DNA of 64,000 nt, taken from contig NZ_JACHGU010000001.1 in assembly GCF_014202435.1 (NCBI RefSeq), forward strand, positions 1 through 64,000, read 5' to 3'. Below the pieces are notes generated by a model. It saw nothing but the letters and a program-made list of their open reading frames with translations. It had not been told where the DNA came from and did no database searches. This document shows positions 52,382-61,161 of this stretch, piece after piece. The stretch is from Pseudoxanthomonas broegbernensis. GTDB taxonomy: Bacteria; Pseudomonadota; Gammaproteobacteria; Xanthomonadales; Xanthomonadaceae. The position numbers and the translations under genes are program-made. How positions within the stretch are numbered: the stretch's first letter is position 1; the number at the start of each line of letters is the position of its first letter.

Positions 52382-52668
52382 CGGCCGCCTGGCTGCTCCT
52401 TTCCCTGTTGGCCGCGCTGGGCTTCTACCTGGCCTGCGCGCACCAGAAGCTGTGGCCGCGGCGCGGCGGCCGCGTCCGCGCGCTGCGCATGGCGGCGGGG
52501 GCATGCGCGCTGCTGGCGTTGCTGGCGGCGATCGCCGCACTGGGCGTGTGGGCCGGCGTGTTCGCGGCGCTGACCGCGTTCATGCTGGCGGCGGTGCTGC
52601 TGCCGTACTTCGATGCCTGGCGCCAGGCGCGCGCGGCGGCGCACGAGGAGCCGCGCCATGTGGGGTAG
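52378..52668 (+). CDS. DUF3325 domain-containing membrane protein
   Basis: A 96-residue protein with three hydrophobic helices (LLLSLLAALGFYLACA; ACALLALLAAIAALGVWAG; FAALTAFMLAAVLLPY). The LACAHQKLWPRR pattern after the first helix is typical of DUF3325. In many proteobacteria the gene lies with DUF3649 and PepSY-type membrane genes near siderophore receptors, so it may help handle iron-siderophore complexes. Its start overlaps the stop of the proC remnant, and its end overlaps the next gene. Confidence 0.8.
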   Translation: MTAAWLLLSLLAALGFYLACAHQKLWPRRGGRVRALRMAAGACALLALLAAIAALGVWAGVFAALTAFMLAAVLLPYFDAWRQARAAAHEEPRHVG

Positions 52669-52930
52669 GTCGCTGGCCGCCGCATTGCTGGGACTGCCGC
52701 TGGCGGTGGGCCTGGTGGGCCTGCTCGCCCTGGCGTGGCCGGGGCGGCTGGAGGCGACCACGCTGCCCTGGCTGCTGCTCGCGTTCCCGGTGTGGATCGC
52801 GGCGATGTCGCTGGCCTTCGCGTGCAGGACCGGGTTGCGCGCGTGGCTGTGGCTGGGCGGCGCCACGGCGCTGTGCTTCGGCCTGATCCACGCGTGCAAG
52901 TGGCTGGGGTGGGTGGAGGTGGGCGCATGA
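52658..52930 (+). CDS. DUF3649-like small membrane protein
   Basis: 90 residues with three predicted helices (ALLGLPLAVGLVGLLALAW; LPWLLLAFPVWIAAMSLAFA; WLWLGGATALCFGLIHACKW). It corresponds in size and gene order to the DUF3649 proteins of siderophore-linked operons. It overlaps the preceding gene by 11 bases and the following gene by 4 (ATGA). Function unknown. Confidence 0.78.
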   Translation: MWGRSLAAALLGLPLAVGLVGLLALAWPGRLEATTLPWLLLAFPVWIAAMSLAFACRTGLRAWLWLGGATALCFGLIHACKWLGWVEVGA

Positions 52931-54471
52931 GGGCCGCCACGCTGCGCACCTTCCTGTCGGTGCATACCTGGGTCGGCCTGGTCGCCGGCATGGCGCTGTT
53001 CATTGCTTTCTACGCCGGGTCGGTCACCGTGTTCACCCACGAGCTGGGCGACTGGCAGCGCGCCGACGACGGCGCCGTCCACGCTCCGCTGGAACGGTCG
53101 CAGGCGCTGCTCGATGCGCTGCTGGCCGCGCACCCGGAGTCGGCCCACAGCGTGTTCCTGGTGCTGCCCGGCGAGCACGGCCCGCAGCCCTCGGCGTACT
53201 GGTACAACGAATCGAGCGGGCAATCGCGCCGCTTCGTGCTGGACGCCGCCGGCGTGCTGGAAGAGGCCCCGCCGCGCCTGGGCGCGGTCGACTTCGTCTA
53301 CGACCTGCACTTCACCGCCGGCCTGCCGCGCACCTTCGGCACCTACCTGTTCGGGGTGGTCTGCGTCCTGTACGGGCTGGCCCTGGTCAGCGGCGTGGTG
53401 ATCTACGCGCCGGGCCTGCTCAAGGATCTGTTCGCGCTGCGCCTGGGCCGCAACGTCAAGCGCCTGTGGCAGGACGCGCACAACGCGGTGGGCGTGCTGT
53501 CGCTGCCGTTCCACGTCGTGTTCGCCTGGACCGGGGCGGTGCTGGCCATCGGCCTGCTGCTGCTGGCGCCGTTCCAGTTCCTGGTCTACGAGGGCAGGCT
53601 GCTGGAGATCCTGGAGACGGATTTCGAGGTCGCCCCGCACGTGGAGCCGGCCGGCGTGACCAGGCCGATGCTGCCGCTGGACGAGCTGCTGCGCCGCGCG
53701 CAGCGGGAACTGCCCGCGCTGGAGATCAACTCGATCGGCTTCCACGATGCCGGCGACGCCAACGCCCAGGCCACGGTGTACGGCGAACTGGCGCAACGGC
53801 GCCTGACCAGCACCGGCGCGGTCGCCCTGAACGCGGCGAGCGGCGAGACGATCGCCACCTCCGAACCCCGCGACTATTCGCCGGGCCGGGCGTTCCTGTA
53901 CGCGATGTACTCGCTGCATTTCGGCAACTTCGGCCACTACGCGGTGAAGTGGCTGTACTTCGTCCTCGGCCTGGCCGGCGCCTTCCTGTTCTACAGCGGC
54001 AACCTGCTGTGGATCGAGGCGCGGCGCAAGCGCAGGCAGGCCGGGCAGCCGCGCCGCACCCGGGTCATGGCGGGGCTGACCCTGGGCGTGTGCCTGGGGT
54101 GCGTGGCCGGCGTGTCGGCCACGTTCCTGGCCGGCGCGCTGCTGGCGGACCCGTGGGCGCCGCGCGGCTACTACCTGGTGTTCTTCGCCAGCCTGGCGTG
54201 GGCGCTGCTGCGCCCGCCGGCCCGCGCCGCGCACGAACTGCTGTGGGCGTGCGCGCTGCTGACCGCGGCGATCCCGCTGGCCGGGTTCGCCGCGTCCGGC
54301 GAACATCCGCTGGCGGCGATGCGGCATGGCCACTGGCACCGCTTCATGGTGGACGCCGTCGCCGTGGCGATGGCCGCCGCCTACTGGCGGATGGCCCGCG
54401 CCGCGCTGCGCCGCGGCCTGCACGGCGATCCGAACAGCGTATGGGCGCTGCCGCGGGCGGCGCGGGACTGA
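52927..54471 (+). CDS. PepSY-associated TM protein (siderophore reductase-like)
   Basis: A 514-residue inner-membrane protein. The first helix follows LRTFLSVHTWVGLVAGMALF, with a conserved His; further helices carry NAVGVLSLPFHVVFAWTGAV (His residues) and SLHFGNFGHYAVKWLYFVLG. The His pattern suits haem binding by four-helix PepSY_TM proteins such as the siderophore-iron reductases (FoxB/PiuB type). A periplasmic PepSY-like domain lies between. Probably moves electrons across the membrane to ferric siderophores. No TonB-dependent receptor is next to it. Confidence 0.88.
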   Translation: MRAATLRTFLSVHTWVGLVAGMALFIAFYAGSVTVFTHELGDWQRADDGAVHAPLERSQALLDALLAAHPESAHSVFLVLPGEHGPQPSAYWYNESSGQSRRFVLDAAGVLEEAPPRLGAVDFVYDLHFTAGLPRTFGTYLFGVVCVLYGLALVSGVVIYAPGLLKDLFALRLGRNVKRLWQDAHNAVGVLSLPFHVVFAWTGAVLAIGLLLLAPFQFLVYEGRLLEILETDFEVAPHVEPAGVTRPMLPLDELLRRAQRELPALEINSIGFHDAGDANAQATVYGELAQRRLTSTGAVALNAASGETIATSEPRDYSPGRAFLYAMYSLHFGNFGHYAVKWLYFVLGLAGAFLFYSGNLLWIEARRKRRQAGQPRRTRVMAGLTLGVCLGCVAGVSATFLAGALLADPWAPRGYYLVFFASLAWALLRPPARAAHELLWACALLTAAIPLAGFAASGEHPLAAMRHGHWHRFMVDAVAVAMAAAYWRMARAALRRGLHGDPNSVWALPRAARD

Positions 54472-54527
54472 TCCATGCCGCGGATGCGGCGCAATGGCCG
54501 ATGCCGGCCGACCATGGGGGACTGCAC

Positions 54528-56840
54528 ATGCTGAGATGGATCCGTCGCGTCGCCTTGCTGCTGCTGGCACTGGCCGCGCTGGCCGCGCTTTCGGCCTGGG
54601 TGCTGCTGCGCGGCAGCCTGGCCGACCTCGACGGCGAAGCCGGCTTGCCCGGCCTGTCCGCGCCGGTGTCGATCCAGCGCGATGCCCTGGGCACGGTCAC
54701 CGTGGAGGCGGCCGACGAGACCGACATGGCGCGCGCGCTGGGCTACGTGCACGCCCAGGAGCGCTTCTTCGAGATGGACCTGATGCGCCGCACCGCGGCC
54801 GGCGAGCTGTCCGAACTGTTCGGGCCGATCGCGGTGGAGTTCGACAAGCGGCACCGCGCGCATCGCATCCGCGCACGGGTGGCGGCCGACCTGGCGGCGT
54901 TCACCGGCGGCCATGCGGCGCAGTTGCAGGCCTATGCCGACGGCGTCAACGCCGGCCTGGCGGCGCTGGCCGTCCGTCCCTGGCCTTACCTGCTGCTGCG
55001 CCAGGCGCCGCGCCGGTGGGAGGTGGCCGATTCCGCGCTGGTCGGCTACGCCATGTACTTCGACCTGCAGGACGCGGGCAACGCGCGCGAGCTGGCGCTG
55101 TGGAAGATCAAGCCCCACCTGCCGCCGGCGCTGTACGCACTGCTGGCCCACGACGGCAGCCAGTGGGACGCGCCGCTGCTGGGCCAGGCGCGCGGCAATG
55201 CGGCCCTGCCCGATGCCGGCGAGGTCGACCTGCGGCGCCTGCCGGTGGCCGCCGCCGCGCGGCAAGGGCTGCCCGAGAGGCTGGCCCCGGGCAGCAACAA
55301 CTGGGCGGTGGGCGGCGCCCTGACCGCCGACGGCCGCGCCATCGTCGCCGACGACATGCACCTGGGCCTGCGCGCGCCCAACCTGTGGTTCCGCGCGCGC
55401 CTGCGCTACGCCGATGCGCGGGCGCCCGGCGGCAGGGTCGAGGTTGCCGGCTTCACCCTTCCCGGCGTGCCGGCGGTGATCGCCGGCAGCAACGGGCACG
55501 TGGCGTGGGGGTTCACCAACGGCTACATCGACAACGCCGACTGGCTGGCGGTGCCCCGGGATTCGCCGGACATCCGCCAGTACGAGGAGACGGTCCGCGT
55601 CGCCGGGCAGCCGGCGCAGGTCCTGCGGGTGCGCGAGTCCGGCTGGGGCCCGGTCCTGGCCGAGGCGGGCGACGACCTGCTCGCGCTGCGCTGGACCGCC
55701 CAGCAGCCCGGCGCGATGAACTTCGCCCTCTCCGGCCTGGCCTCGGCCCGCGACCTCGACGCGGCCTTCGCCGTGGCCGACCTGGCCGGCATGCCGGCGC
55801 AGAACCTGGTGGTCGCCGACGCCGGCGGCCGGATCGGCTGGCGGTTGATCGGCGCGCGTCCGCACCGTTCCGGCGATTGCGATCCGGCCACGGTCGCGGC
55901 CGGCGCCTGCGAGCCATGGGCGATCGAAAGCGCCGGTGCGCCGAGCCTGGTCGACCCGCCCTCGCACCGCTTGTGGACCGCCAACAACCGCATCCTCGAC
56001 GGCGCCGACCTGGCCCGCGCCGGCGATGCCGGCTACGCCCTGGGCGCGCGCGCCGGGCAGATCCGCGACGGCCTGTTCGCCCAGGAGCGCTTCACCGAGC
56101 GCGATCTGCTGGCCCTCCAGCTCGACGACCGCGCGTTGTTCCTGGAGCGCTGGTGGGCGCTGCTGCAGGCCGAGGCCGGCAAGGGCGCGGCGCTGGGCGA
56201 GCTGGCCGCGGCCGCGCGGCGCTGGGAAGGGCGCGCGAGCCCGGAGTCGGTCGCCTACCGGCTGGTCGGCGCCTGGCGCCTGGCGGTGCATGCGCGCATC
56301 GCCGATGGCTTGACCGCGCCGGCGCAGGCCGCGCTCGGCGAGGACTTCCAGATGCCGTGGCTGCCGCAGTTCGAGGGCGTGGCCTGGCCGTTGCTGGAAC
56401 AGCGCCCGGCGCATCTGCTGCCGCCCCGCTTCGCCGATTGGGATGCGCTGCTGGAAGACGCGGCCAAGGAGGTCGGTGCGGACCTGGGCGGCCACGGCGC
56501 GCTGGCGCAGCGCCGCTGGGGCGAACTCAACACCGCGCGGATCTGCCATCCGCTGGCGGCCGCGCTGCCGGGCTGGGTCGGGTCCAGGCTGTGCATGCCG
56601 GCCGACGAACTGGCCGGCGACACCGACATGCCGCGCGTGGCCGCGCCCGCGTTCGGCGCCAGCCAGCGCATGGTCGTTGCCCCCGGACACGAGGCGGACG
56701 GCATCGTCCACATGCCGGGCGGGCAGAGCGGGCATCCGCTGTCGCCGTTCTGGGGCGCCGGGCACCGGGCCTGGGTCGACGGCGAGCCGACCCCGTTCCT
56801 GCCCGGCCCGGCCGAGCACGTGCTGGCCCTGTCGCCCTAG
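54528..56840 (+). CDS. Penicillin acylase-family (S45, Ntn-hydrolase) amidohydrolase
   Basis: A 770-residue proenzyme. Signal peptide or anchor LLLLALAALAALSAWVLLRG, alpha-chain region with ALGYVHAQERFFEMDLMRR, a spacer, then the autocatalytic site: Ser256 in APGSNNWAVGG becomes the N-terminal nucleophile of the beta chain. IVADDMHLGLRAPNLWF and TNGYIDNADW are usual for the family. Cleaves N-acyl amides in the periplasm, which can include acyl-homoserine lactones, acylated siderophore precursors or beta-lactams. GGGGGA precedes the ATG at 54528. The upstream PepSY gene ends 56 bases away. Confidence 0.92.
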   Translation: MLRWIRRVALLLLALAALAALSAWVLLRGSLADLDGEAGLPGLSAPVSIQRDALGTVTVEAADETDMARALGYVHAQERFFEMDLMRRTAAGELSELFGPIAVEFDKRHRAHRIRARVAADLAAFTGGHAAQLQAYADGVNAGLAALAVRPWPYLLLRQAPRRWEVADSALVGYAMYFDLQDAGNARELALWKIKPHLPPALYALLAHDGSQWDAPLLGQARGNAALPDAGEVDLRRLPVAAAARQGLPERLAPGSNNWAVGGALTADGRAIVADDMHLGLRAPNLWFRARLRYADARAPGGRVEVAGFTLPGVPAVIAGSNGHVAWGFTNGYIDNADWLAVPRDSPDIRQYEETVRVAGQPAQVLRVRESGWGPVLAEAGDDLLALRWTAQQPGAMNFALSGLASARDLDAAFAVADLAGMPAQNLVVADAGGRIGWRLIGARPHRSGDCDPATVAAGACEPWAIESAGAPSLVDPPSHRLWTANNRILDGADLARAGDAGYALGARAGQIRDGLFAQERFTERDLLALQLDDRALFLERWWALLQAEAGKGAALGELAAAARRWEGRASPESVAYRLVGAWRLAVHARIADGLTAPAQAALGEDFQMPWLPQFEGVAWPLLEQRPAHLLPPRFADWDALLEDAAKEVGADLGGHGALAQRRWGELNTARICHPLAAALPGWVGSRLCMPADELAGDTDMPRVAAPAFGASQRMVVAPGHEADGIVHMPGGQSGHPLSPFWGAGHRAWVDGEPTPFLPGPAEHVLALSP

Positions 56841-56870
56841 GCGCGGATGGACGGGCCAGGCGGATGCGGG

Positions 56871-56889
56871 CGGCCGCGGTGCGCGGCCG
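56871..56889. terminator. Hairpin between convergent genes
   Basis: A perfect 8-bp stem CGGCCGCG / CGCGGCCG with a 3-base loop, in the 70-base gap between the acylase and permease stop codons. Confidence 0.5.
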
Positions 56890-56910
56890 TGGCGCCCCGG
56901 CCGCGCGGCA

Positions 56911-58212
56911 TCAGGCGCCGGCGTCCTTCATCGTCGGTGCTGCGCCGGTCCGCCCGCGCAGGCGCAGGACCGCCAGGTAGATGGCGGCGGCGAGCAGGGT
57001 CGCATCCAGCGTCGGCACCCCGGTCAGGGTCGCGCGGCAGGCCGACGCCAGCAGCGCGATCGCCACCGAGACGGCCCAGGTGGCCAGCGCCGGCCAGCGG
57101 ATCGCGGGCAGGTCGCGCAGGGTGGCCGCCGCGTCCGCGTGGCGGAACACGGTGAAGCCGTCGATCACGTAGATCGCGGCGATGGGCGGGATGATCAGCC
57201 CCAGGAACAGCAGAAACGGGATGAACGCGTCGATGATGCCCATCAACGCGAAGCAGGCGCCGATCGCGCCGCCCAGCAGGGTGAACATCCACGGCCGCAC
57301 CGCGGGGAAGGTGGCCGACAGGGACAGGCTGGCCGAATAGAGGTTGGCCGCGTTGATCGTCCAGCACGACAGCACCAGCATGGCCAGCGCCGGCACGCCC
57401 AGGCCGAAGCCGACGATCAGCTTCATGATGTCGGTCTGCCCGGTGGCCAGCGCCGGCAGCGCGGCGGCCACCATCAGCAGCGGCGCGGCGACCGGGAAGG
57501 ACAGGGCCATGCCGGCCAGCGCGCCGCGGGCGGTGCGGATGTAGCGCGACAGGTCGGGCATCGCGGCCACGGTCAGCATGTTGCCGCCGACCAGCGCCGA
57601 CAGGGCGATGCCGAAGCCCATCGGCACCGGCGGGTCGGGGCTGGGCTGGAGCACGAAGCCGTGCTTGCGCACCGCCGCCACGCACACCCACACCAGGATC
57701 GCGCCCAGCAGCGGCACCGCGACCAGGGCCAGCCGCTCCAGGGTGCGGAAGCCGTAGATCGTGGAGACCGTCATCAGCACGCTGCCGACCGCCACGAACG
57801 CGGAGAACGGCACCTGCACGCCGTAGAGCTGCTCGGTGGCGGCCACCATCGCGATGCCGAAGAACGACACGTTGACCCCGAACCACCCGTAGTGCACCAG
57901 CGCGATCACCAGGTTGACCACCGCCGCGCCGCGGCGCCCGAACGAGCGCTGCACCAGCAGGTAGGTGGTCAGGCGGCTGCGCACGCTGACCACCGAGGTC
58001 AGGCAGCCGCCGATGCACAGCAGCGCGCCGGCCAGCAGCGCGGCCAGCACCGCCTGGCCGAAGCCCAGGGCCAGGCCGGTCTGCGCGCCGTTGAGGAAGG
58101 CCGGCGCGGCGATGGAGAAGCTGGCCACGATCAGCGCCACGCGCCAGCCCGGGACCAACTGGTGCGCGGGCACCGGCGCGTTGGCGTACTGGGCCGTGGC
58201 CGGGGCCGTCAT
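56911..58212 (-). CDS. NCS1-family purine/cytosine (hydantoin-type) permease
   Basis: A 433-residue permease with about 12 helices. SFSIAAPAFLNGAQTGLALG in the first helix, TTYLLVQRSFGRRGAAVVNL, the VHYGWFGVNVSFFGIAMV segment and the TVFRHADA end match the CodB/cytosine-permease branch of NCS1. Imports a nucleobase, hydantoin or similar ring with sodium or protons. It is the last gene of the unit and overlaps the DUF917 gene by 4 bases, so the substrate is probably what the DUF917/hydantoinase pair opens. Confidence 0.92.
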   Translation of the reverse strand: MTAPATAQYANAPVPAHQLVPGWRVALIVASFSIAAPAFLNGAQTGLALGFGQAVLAALLAGALLCIGGCLTSVVSVRSRLTTYLLVQRSFGRRGAAVVNLVIALVHYGWFGVNVSFFGIAMVAATEQLYGVQVPFSAFVAVGSVLMTVSTIYGFRTLERLALVAVPLLGAILVWVCVAAVRKHGFVLQPSPDPPVPMGFGIALSALVGGNMLTVAAMPDLSRYIRTARGALAGMALSFPVAAPLLMVAAALPALATGQTDIMKLIVGFGLGVPALAMLVLSCWTINAANLYSASLSLSATFPAVRPWMFTLLGGAIGACFALMGIIDAFIPFLLFLGLIIPPIAAIYVIDGFTVFRHADAAATLRDLPAIRWPALATWAVSVAIALLASACRATLTGVPTLDATLLAAAIYLAVLRLRGRTGAAPTMKDAGA

Positions 58213-59318
58213 CGGCCGGCATCCCAGCCGTTGAGGGCCTCGATCGGCACGTAGCCCTCGGCGAAGCCGAACGCGGCCGGGCCGACGAAGTCCAGCGCGC
58301 GCGCCTCGCGCAGCATCGGCGGCGCCGCGGCGCCGACCACCTTGACCCGCTGCCCGTACTTGAGCCGCTCGGTGGTGATGCTGTCGGCGGTCTCGCGGTC
58401 CATCACCGTGATCAGGTCCGGCACCATCGCGCGGACCTGGCCGTCGCGGCGCGCGACCAGGTTCTCGTTCTGGAATTCCAGCAGCATCCGTCCCCCGTCC
58501 TCGCCGAAGCCCTCGATCGCCACCCGTCCGACCGAGAAGCCGTTGCGGGTCTCGCGTTCGAGGTCGACGATCTTGCCGTCGAACAGCACGCCGGCGCGAG
58601 CATAGAGGCCCGAGCGGCGCAGCGCGTCGAACAGCGCGGCGAACGGGTCGCCGCCGCCGCCGCGCGCCCGGCGCACCGCCGCGCCGATGGCGATGGCCGC
58701 CGAGACGCTGCCGCCGATGGCGTGCTCGCGCGCCTGGCGCCCGCTGAGCGGGTACTCGGCCATGTGCGCGATCCCGCCCATCGCCACCGAGACGCCGCGG
58801 GCGATGCGCTCGTGGGCCAGGTTGTCCACGCTTTCCACCACCACCAGCGAGCCGCCGGCGTCGGTCAGCACCGAGGGGCAGGCCGACAGCCCGCGGATGT
58901 TGAAGATGGCCATTTGCGACTCGGGGAAGGCGCGCCCCATGCCGTCGGCGTCGACCATCGGCACGCCCAGTTGCGCGGCCGCCGTCAGCGGCGCCAGGCC
59001 GTTGCCGCCGCCGATCTCCACCGGCATCACCGCGTCGATCCGGCGGTCCAGGATGCGCTCCATCCGGCGCAGGCCGGCGACGGTCTCGCGCCCGCTGGGC
59101 AGCTTCTCCACCGACACCGTAGGCGCGCCGATCCAGCCGCAGGGCACCACCAGCGCGTCGTCGGCCAGGTCCTCCAGCGCGACCAGGCCGATGGCGCCGT
59201 GGCGGGCCAGCTCGGCCTCGGCCAGCAGCCGGGCGTAATAGGGGTCGCCGCCGCCGCCGGACCCGAGGAAGGCGGCGCCGCAGGCCAGGTCGGCCAGGGC
59301 CGTGCGGTCAATGCGCAT
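58209..59318 (-). CDS. DUF917 (S-methyl thiohydantoin desulfurase-type) protein
   Basis: A 369-residue protein. The Gly-rich CGAAFLGSGGGGDPYYARLL near the N-terminus, PVEIGGGNGLAPLTAAAQLG, the DADGMGRAFPESQM motif and ADSITTERLKYGQRVKVVGA are family marks. DUF917 proteins are nearly always beside hydantoinase/oxoprolinase genes and are thought to act on (thio)hydantoin-like rings. No signal peptide. It overlaps the hydantoinase gene by 11 bases and the permease by 4. Confidence 0.93.
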   Translation of the reverse strand: MRIDRTALADLACGAAFLGSGGGGDPYYARLLAEAELARHGAIGLVALEDLADDALVVPCGWIGAPTVSVEKLPSGRETVAGLRRMERILDRRIDAVMPVEIGGGNGLAPLTAAAQLGVPMVDADGMGRAFPESQMAIFNIRGLSACPSVLTDAGGSLVVVESVDNLAHERIARGVSVAMGGIAHMAEYPLSGRQAREHAIGGSVSAAIAIGAAVRRARGGGGDPFAALFDALRRSGLYARAGVLFDGKIVDLERETRNGFSVGRVAIEGFGEDGGRMLLEFQNENLVARRDGQVRAMVPDLITVMDRETADSITTERLKYGQRVKVVGAAAPPMLREARALDFVGPAAFGFAEGYVPIEALNGWDAGR

Positions 59319-60972
59319 GGCGCACCTGTGCGGCCGGCAGGGAGGGGGCGCCCGTGGACGCCAGGTCGCCTACCGCGCGCACCCGCACCTGCGCCGCGCG
59401 CCCGGGCAGGTAGCTGAGGAATACCTCGTCCACCTCCACCACCTGCACCGTGCGCGGGTCGCCGCCGGCGGCCACGACCCGGCTGCAGGCTTCCGCGCGC
59501 AGGCCCTCCAGCGCCTGCGCCCGCGGCAGCGTGTCGTAGGCGACGACCTGCTCCACCTGCGCGCCGACCTGGGCGATGGCCGCGCCCACCGCGTTGGCGA
59601 CCGCCGCGTGCGCGGGGCGCACCACCCGGGCCACGCCCTTGAGCGCCTCCGGGACCAGGAACGCGCCGCCGCCCACGGCCAGCACGGTGGCGTCCTCGCG
59701 CGAGGTCTTCATCCGGTCGGTGCCTTCCTCCAGCATGTGCCGGAAGCGGCCCAGCACCGCCGCCAGCACCGCCGGCGACAGCGCCGGCAGCCGGGCCGGG
59801 TCGCCGAAGCGGGCCAGCCCGGCGGCGACCGCCGCGTCGCTGGCGGTCAGGGTCGCGCCGCCGAACAGGCAGGCGTCCTCGGTGAGCCTGAAGCCGACCG
59901 AATCCGGGCCCACCCGTAGCGCCGCCTCGTCCAGCCGCGCGGCGCCGTACAGCGCCGGGTCGAGGTGGATGCGGGTGCCGCCGCCCAGGCCCAGGGCCAG
60001 GATGTCGGGCATGCGCGAGTTGATCCGCACCCCACCGATGTCCACCGCGATGGACGATTCGCGCGGGAAGCCGTTGCCGAGCACGCCGATGTCGGTGGTG
60101 GTGCCGCCCACGTCCATGACGATGGCATCGCCCACGCCGGTCAGGAAGGCGGCCCCGCGCATGCTGTTGGTCGGGCCGGAGCCGATGGTGGTCACCGGGT
60201 AGGCGGCGGCCTGCGCGTGCGAGATCAGGGTGCCGTCGTTCTGGCTGATGTACAGCGGCGCGCCCACGCCGATCGAGCGCAGCGCGTCGGCGAAGGCGGC
60301 CACGGTGCGCCCGCCCAGCGACGACAGCGCGGCATTGAGGATCGCCGCGTTCTCGCGCTCGATGAAGCCCAGGCGGCCGATGGCGCAGGACAGGGTGATG
60401 GCCGCGCGCGGGTGCTCCCGGCGCACGATCGCCGCCGCGCGCTCCTCCATGGCCGCGTTCATCGGTGCGAAGGCGCTGCTGATCGCCACCGCGTCCACGC
60501 CGGCCAGGCGCAGGCGGCGGGCCGCGTCGCGCACCCGCGCCTCGTCCAGCGGGGCGATCTCGCGGCCGTCGACCTCGTAGCCGCCGGGCAGCAGGAACAC
60601 CCACCGGCCGCGCTCGCAGACATGCGCGACCAGTTCCTGCGGCCAGCCGGTCATCGGCGGCAGGGCCTCGCCGGACGGGCTGGCCAGGCGGATGACCCCG
60701 GCCGCGGCCAGCGCCCGGCGCTCGACCAGGGCGTTGGTGAAGTGGGTGGTGCCGATCATGACCGACGCCACCTGCGCGGCGTCCACGCCGGCCTCATCCA
60801 GCACCGTGCCGATCGCCTCGGCGATGCCCGAGCCGACGTCGCCGGTGGTCGGGCGCTTGGTCCACGCCGCCACCTCGCCGCCGTGCATCAGCACCGCATC
60901 GGTATTGGTCCCGCCCACGTCCACGCCCAGTCGCACCGGTCCAGCCCCGCCGTCGCACAAGTCGGGAACCAT
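59308..60972 (-). CDS. Hydantoinase/oxoprolinase family protein (HyuA-like)
   Basis: A 554-residue ATP-dependent ring-opening type enzyme with an ASKHA-like fold. Phosphate-binding loop RLGVDVGGTNTDAVLM at about residues 14-29, GTTHFTNALVERRALAAAGV, TTIGSGPTNSMRGAAFLTGV, and a second Gly-rich loop VMDVGGTTTDIGVL. It is shorter than full oxoprolinases but normal for the HyuA group that works with DUF917 proteins. First gene of the unit. The start at 60972 is 189 bases from the divergent LAL regulator, probably its controller. Confidence 0.93.
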   Translation of the reverse strand: MVPDLCDGGAGPVRLGVDVGGTNTDAVLMHGGEVAAWTKRPTTGDVGSGIAEAIGTVLDEAGVDAAQVASVMIGTTHFTNALVERRALAAAGVIRLASPSGEALPPMTGWPQELVAHVCERGRWVFLLPGGYEVDGREIAPLDEARVRDAARRLRLAGVDAVAISSAFAPMNAAMEERAAAIVRREHPRAAITLSCAIGRLGFIERENAAILNAALSSLGGRTVAAFADALRSIGVGAPLYISQNDGTLISHAQAAAYPVTTIGSGPTNSMRGAAFLTGVGDAIVMDVGGTTTDIGVLGNGFPRESSIAVDIGGVRINSRMPDILALGLGGGTRIHLDPALYGAARLDEAALRVGPDSVGFRLTEDACLFGGATLTASDAAVAAGLARFGDPARLPALSPAVLAAVLGRFRHMLEEGTDRMKTSREDATVLAVGGGAFLVPEALKGVARVVRPAHAAVANAVGAAIAQVGAQVEQVVAYDTLPRAQALEGLRAEACSRVVAAGGDPRTVQVVEVDEVFLSYLPGRAAQVRVRAVGDLASTGAPSLPAAQVRHAH

Positions 60973-61161
60973 CCTAGGTGGCGGCGCTCGCGGCGGACAA
61001 TGCACAAAACGGGTGCAGCGCGCGCCATGGCGGGTAAGCGCGCCGCCGCGACGGGTAATGGCGCGCGCGTCGGCCGGGCGGCCCGCCGGCGCGCGCGCCG
61101 GCATTGCTATGCTCGGCCGAAGGCCATCGCCGCCGCCGGCATCGAGCGGCGGTGGCCGCGC

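Noticed and set aside
61000-61161. Longer N-terminus for the LAL regulator using upstream in-frame ATG codons
   Set aside because: The upstream peptide is Ala/Arg-rich low complexity, whereas the regulator family begins close to the IPTKIAPP-type segment that follows 61162.
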